A DNA stretch of 5,709 nt. It comes from Aquincolibacterium sp964606385. Lineage in GTDB: Bacteria > Omnitrophota > Omnitrophia > Omnitrophales > Aquincolibacteriaceae. Each line of letters opens with the position of its first letter. Position 1 is the first letter of the stretch. A program made the translations under genes and the position numbers. The notes below the pieces were generated by a model. The model saw only the letters and a program-made list of their open reading frames with translations. It had not been told where the DNA came from and ran no database searches. The DNA lies in contig CAZSFZ010000042.1 of assembly GCA_964606385.1 (NCBI GenBank), positions 1 through 5,709 of the forward strand, read 5' to 3'. Shown here piece after piece: positions 5,458 through 5,709 of the stretch.

Positions 5458-5609
5458 CGTCTGCCGTCCACGGCCTTCCTTGAGCCGTGACGGCGTCGCA
5501 CTTGCGCATTGAGCACAAGTGTTGAACCGCCCGAGGATTTGCCCCTGCGCCCAATGCGCAGGGACTCCGCGGCGGAAACTCGATGTTTCCGTCCGCGGGC
5601 ATCCTCTCG
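5449..5609 (-). ncRNA. Candidate structured ncRNA: four hairpins closed by a long-range stem
   Basis: In minus-strand order, CGAGAGGAT (5609-5601) pairs with ATCCTCTCG (5457-5449), enclosing four hairpins. Hairpin 1 (5598-5567) has 13 bp, one bulge and a 5-nt loop. Hairpin 2 (5563-5543) has 8 bp and loop AUUGG. Hairpin 3 (5521-5499) has 9 bp, including one G-U pair, and loop UCAAU. Hairpin 4 (5494-5463) has 11 bp, one bulge and a 9-nt loop. A 21-nt unpaired linker (5542-5522) lies between hairpins 2 and 3. The G-U pair in hairpin 3 would be a C-A mismatch on the plus strand, favouring minus-strand RNA. Hallmarks of RNase P RNA, tmRNA, SRP RNA and 6S RNA are not seen. It lies between tRNA-Pro and the terminator at 5323-5353, so co-transcription with the tRNA is likely. 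The family is not recognised. Confidence 0.65.
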
Positions 5610-5623
5610 TCCACCTCCACAAA

Positions 5624-5662
5624 CTAACAAAGCCTGGGAAAAAAACTCCCAGGCTTCGTTAG
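5624..5662 (-). other. Long hairpin immediately behind tRNA-Pro
   Basis: On the minus strand, arms 5662-5647 and 5639-5624 pair over 16 bp with a single G-U wobble and a 7-nt U-rich loop. It starts two bases after the tRNA discriminator base. It has no U-tract after the stem, so it is a poor intrinsic terminator as it stands. It more likely marks the trailer, shaping 3' processing, or is a decayed terminator. The wobble would be an A-C mismatch on the other strand. Confidence 0.7.
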
Positions 5663-5664
5663 TA

Positions 5665-5709
5665 TCGGGGCGAGAGGATTTGAACCTCCGACCGCACGCA
5701 CCCCAAGCG
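5665..5709 (-). tRNA. tRNA-Pro(GGG), 3' part only
   Basis: The right window edge cuts the gene. What is visible runs, in RNA order, from the last three bases of the anticodon stem 5' arm (5709-5707) through loop TTGGGGT (5706-5700), with anticodon GGG at 5704-5702. The anticodon stem 3' arm GCGTG, a 5-nt variable loop, T-stem GGAGG/CCTCT with loop TTCAAAT, the acceptor 3' strand CGCCCCG and discriminator A at 5665 follow. CCA is not encoded, since TAC follows, so it must be added by the CCA-adding enzyme. The D-arm and acceptor 5' strand are outside the window. It reads CCC and CCU proline codons. Confidence 0.92.

Noticed and set aside
5449..5609. RNase P RNA, tmRNA, SRP RNA or 6S RNA as the identity of the multi-hairpin element
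   Set aside because: The conserved sequences I would expect are absent, such as the GAGGAAAGUCC core of RNase P RNA, the tRNA-like ends and tag frame of tmRNA, and the SRP Alu/domain IV motif. The shape is also not the single long bulged hairpin of 6S RNA.
5246..5620. Open frame of 124 codons on the minus strand from a GTG
   Set aside because: It runs through the four strong hairpins and the terminator at 5323-5353, and its translation has no recognisable domain. Its openness is better explained as a by-product of GC-rich RNA structure.
5341..5680. CRISPR-like array from the repeated tRNA-end pieces
   Set aside because: The repeats are few, unequal in length and unevenly spaced, and they clearly derive from the tRNA 3' end. 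No cas gene is present.

Overview
All recognisable genes in this window lie on the minus strand, so transcription runs from the right edge to the left. The likely source is an uncultured, moderately high-GC, Gram-negative-type bacterium of the Omnitrophota/PVC kind. This is inference from the gene content: a TIGR04073-type 'exosortase system-associated' protein, a cysteine-bearing DUF11 protein, an AsmA-type envelope protein and several lipoproteins. No marker gene in the window settles the taxonomy.

Layout, in transcription order (right to left). (1) 5665-5709: the 3' half of a tRNA-Pro with anticodon GGG, cut by the window edge. (2) 5624-5662: a long hairpin starting two bases after the tRNA. 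(3) 5449-5609: a compact array of four strong hairpins enclosed by a 9-bp long-range stem. This is most simply a structured non-coding RNA on the minus strand, and I do not recognise the family. (4) 5323-5353: an intrinsic terminator. Pieces of the tRNA 3' end and its trailer recur at 5442-5457 and 5341-5369. (5) 4379-5173: a secreted two-domain DUF11 protein with its own terminator at 4272-4315. (6) A three-gene set, 4138-845: an AsmA-like protein, a lipoprotein with an HELGH metallopeptidase motif, and a small four-helix membrane protein. (7) 360-719: a small TIGR04073-family exported protein with a good sigma-70-type promoter, a palindrome at the expected transcription start, and a strong terminator at 244-291. 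(8) 1-85: the first 28 codons of another lipoprotein, preceded by a leader that can form a textbook H-type pseudoknot.

Every protein carries a signal peptide, lipobox or membrane helix, so the window is an envelope-protein neighbourhood. The AsmA, metallopeptidase and membrane-protein genes are close enough to be co-transcribed. The others look like separate units with their own terminators.

The least explained parts are RNA-level: the multi-hairpin element behind tRNA-Pro, with its tRNA-end repeats, and the pseudoknot leader of the first lipoprotein gene. No transposase, integrase, CRISPR array or phage gene is visible.
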